Source of the DNA: an uncultured Alistipes sp.
Lineage (GTDB): Bacteria > Bacteroidota > Bacteroidia > Bacteroidales > Rikenellaceae
Direction of reading: 5' to 3'
Assembly: GCA_910586375.1 (NCBI GenBank)
Contig: CAJUIE010000012.1
Coordinates: 1 to 23,328, forward strand
Length of the DNA: 23,328 bases
Both the position numbers and the translations under genes were made by a program. The notes beneath the pieces are model-generated. The model worked only from the letters and a program-made list of their open reading frames with translations. It did no database searches and was not told the origin of the DNA. The first letter of the stretch is position 1; each line of letters begins with the position of its first letter. Below are positions 23,274 through 23,328 of the stretch, piece by piece.

Positions 23274-23328
23274 TGGTAGTGGATAGGGGATTCGAACCCC
23301 TATGTCATGCGTGAGAGGCATGTATCCT
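23274..23328 (-). tRNA. tRNA-Glu (anticodon CTC), 5' part cut by the window edge
   Basis: The last 55 bases read on the minus strand as the 3' part of a tRNA. The anticodon stem CATGC/GCATG is perfect around the loop CTCTCAC, with T33 and anticodon CTC (Glu, reads GAG). A four-base variable loop ACAT, T-arm AGGGG-TTCGAAT-CCCCT, acceptor strand ATCCACT, discriminator A and an encoded CCA (ending at 23274) follow. The four-base variable loop and the T-arm sequence match E. coli tRNA-Glu. The acceptor 5' strand and D-arm are outside the window. Confidence 0.93.

Overview
The window reads as a chromosomal core segment from a Bacteroidales bacterium, most likely Alistipes or a close relative in the Rikenellaceae. 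The evidence is the family signature of the proteins (S46 dipeptidyl-peptidase, KISTS-type MetRS with a C-terminal tRNA-binding domain, DUF4136 lipoprotein, small beta-barrel outer-membrane proteins), fairly GC-rich coding DNA, and repeated Bacteroidetes-type TAnnTTTG -7 promoter boxes, five of which lie only about 24-28 bases before a start codon. The genus is an inference. I see no transposase, phage gene or CRISPR array.

Left part (1-9.2 kb): ilvE and metG on the minus strand, a non-coding region with a long rod-shaped RNA candidate (6S-like) and a promoter, a beta-barrel protein on the plus strand, then nadA-dpp7 and mrp on the minus strand. The 390-base gap between nadA and mrp is very AT-rich and carries a cluster of DnaA-box-like 9-mers (TT[A/T]TC[A/G]ACA). 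Two ParB-site (parS) matches lie 7-8 kb away: one perfect 16-mer inside the ilvE terminator hairpin and one 15/16 match inside ilvE. Together they suggest that the window contains the chromosomal origin region. This is the main finding and is an inference from motifs.

Middle (9.3-14.8 kb): a plus-strand run of sppA, queD and polA, ended by a perfect 16-bp terminator stem. Genes nearest the putative origin point away from it on both sides.

Right part (14.8-23.3 kb): a minus-strand lipoprotein/outer-membrane pair, a minus-strand HAD hydrolase-rdgB-folE operon, a plus-strand nitroreductase, minus-strand recJ, an overlapping lipA-lipB pair, and a partial tRNA-Glu(CTC) with its terminator at the edge. 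Directly downstream of folE is a hidden 84-codon remnant of a C-type-lectin/FISUMP-like C-terminal domain, of the kind that serves as a variable domain in some diversity-generating retroelements. Intergenic gaps at 4.45-4.68, 18.6-18.75 and 21.2-21.4 kb carry palindromic, probably dispersed, repeats.

Functionally the genes cover branched-chain amino acid, NAD, pterin/queuosine and lipoate metabolism, DNA replication and repair (polA, recJ, rdgB), Fe-S cluster handling (mrp) and envelope proteins. FolE makes dihydroneopterin triphosphate, which is the substrate of QueD.
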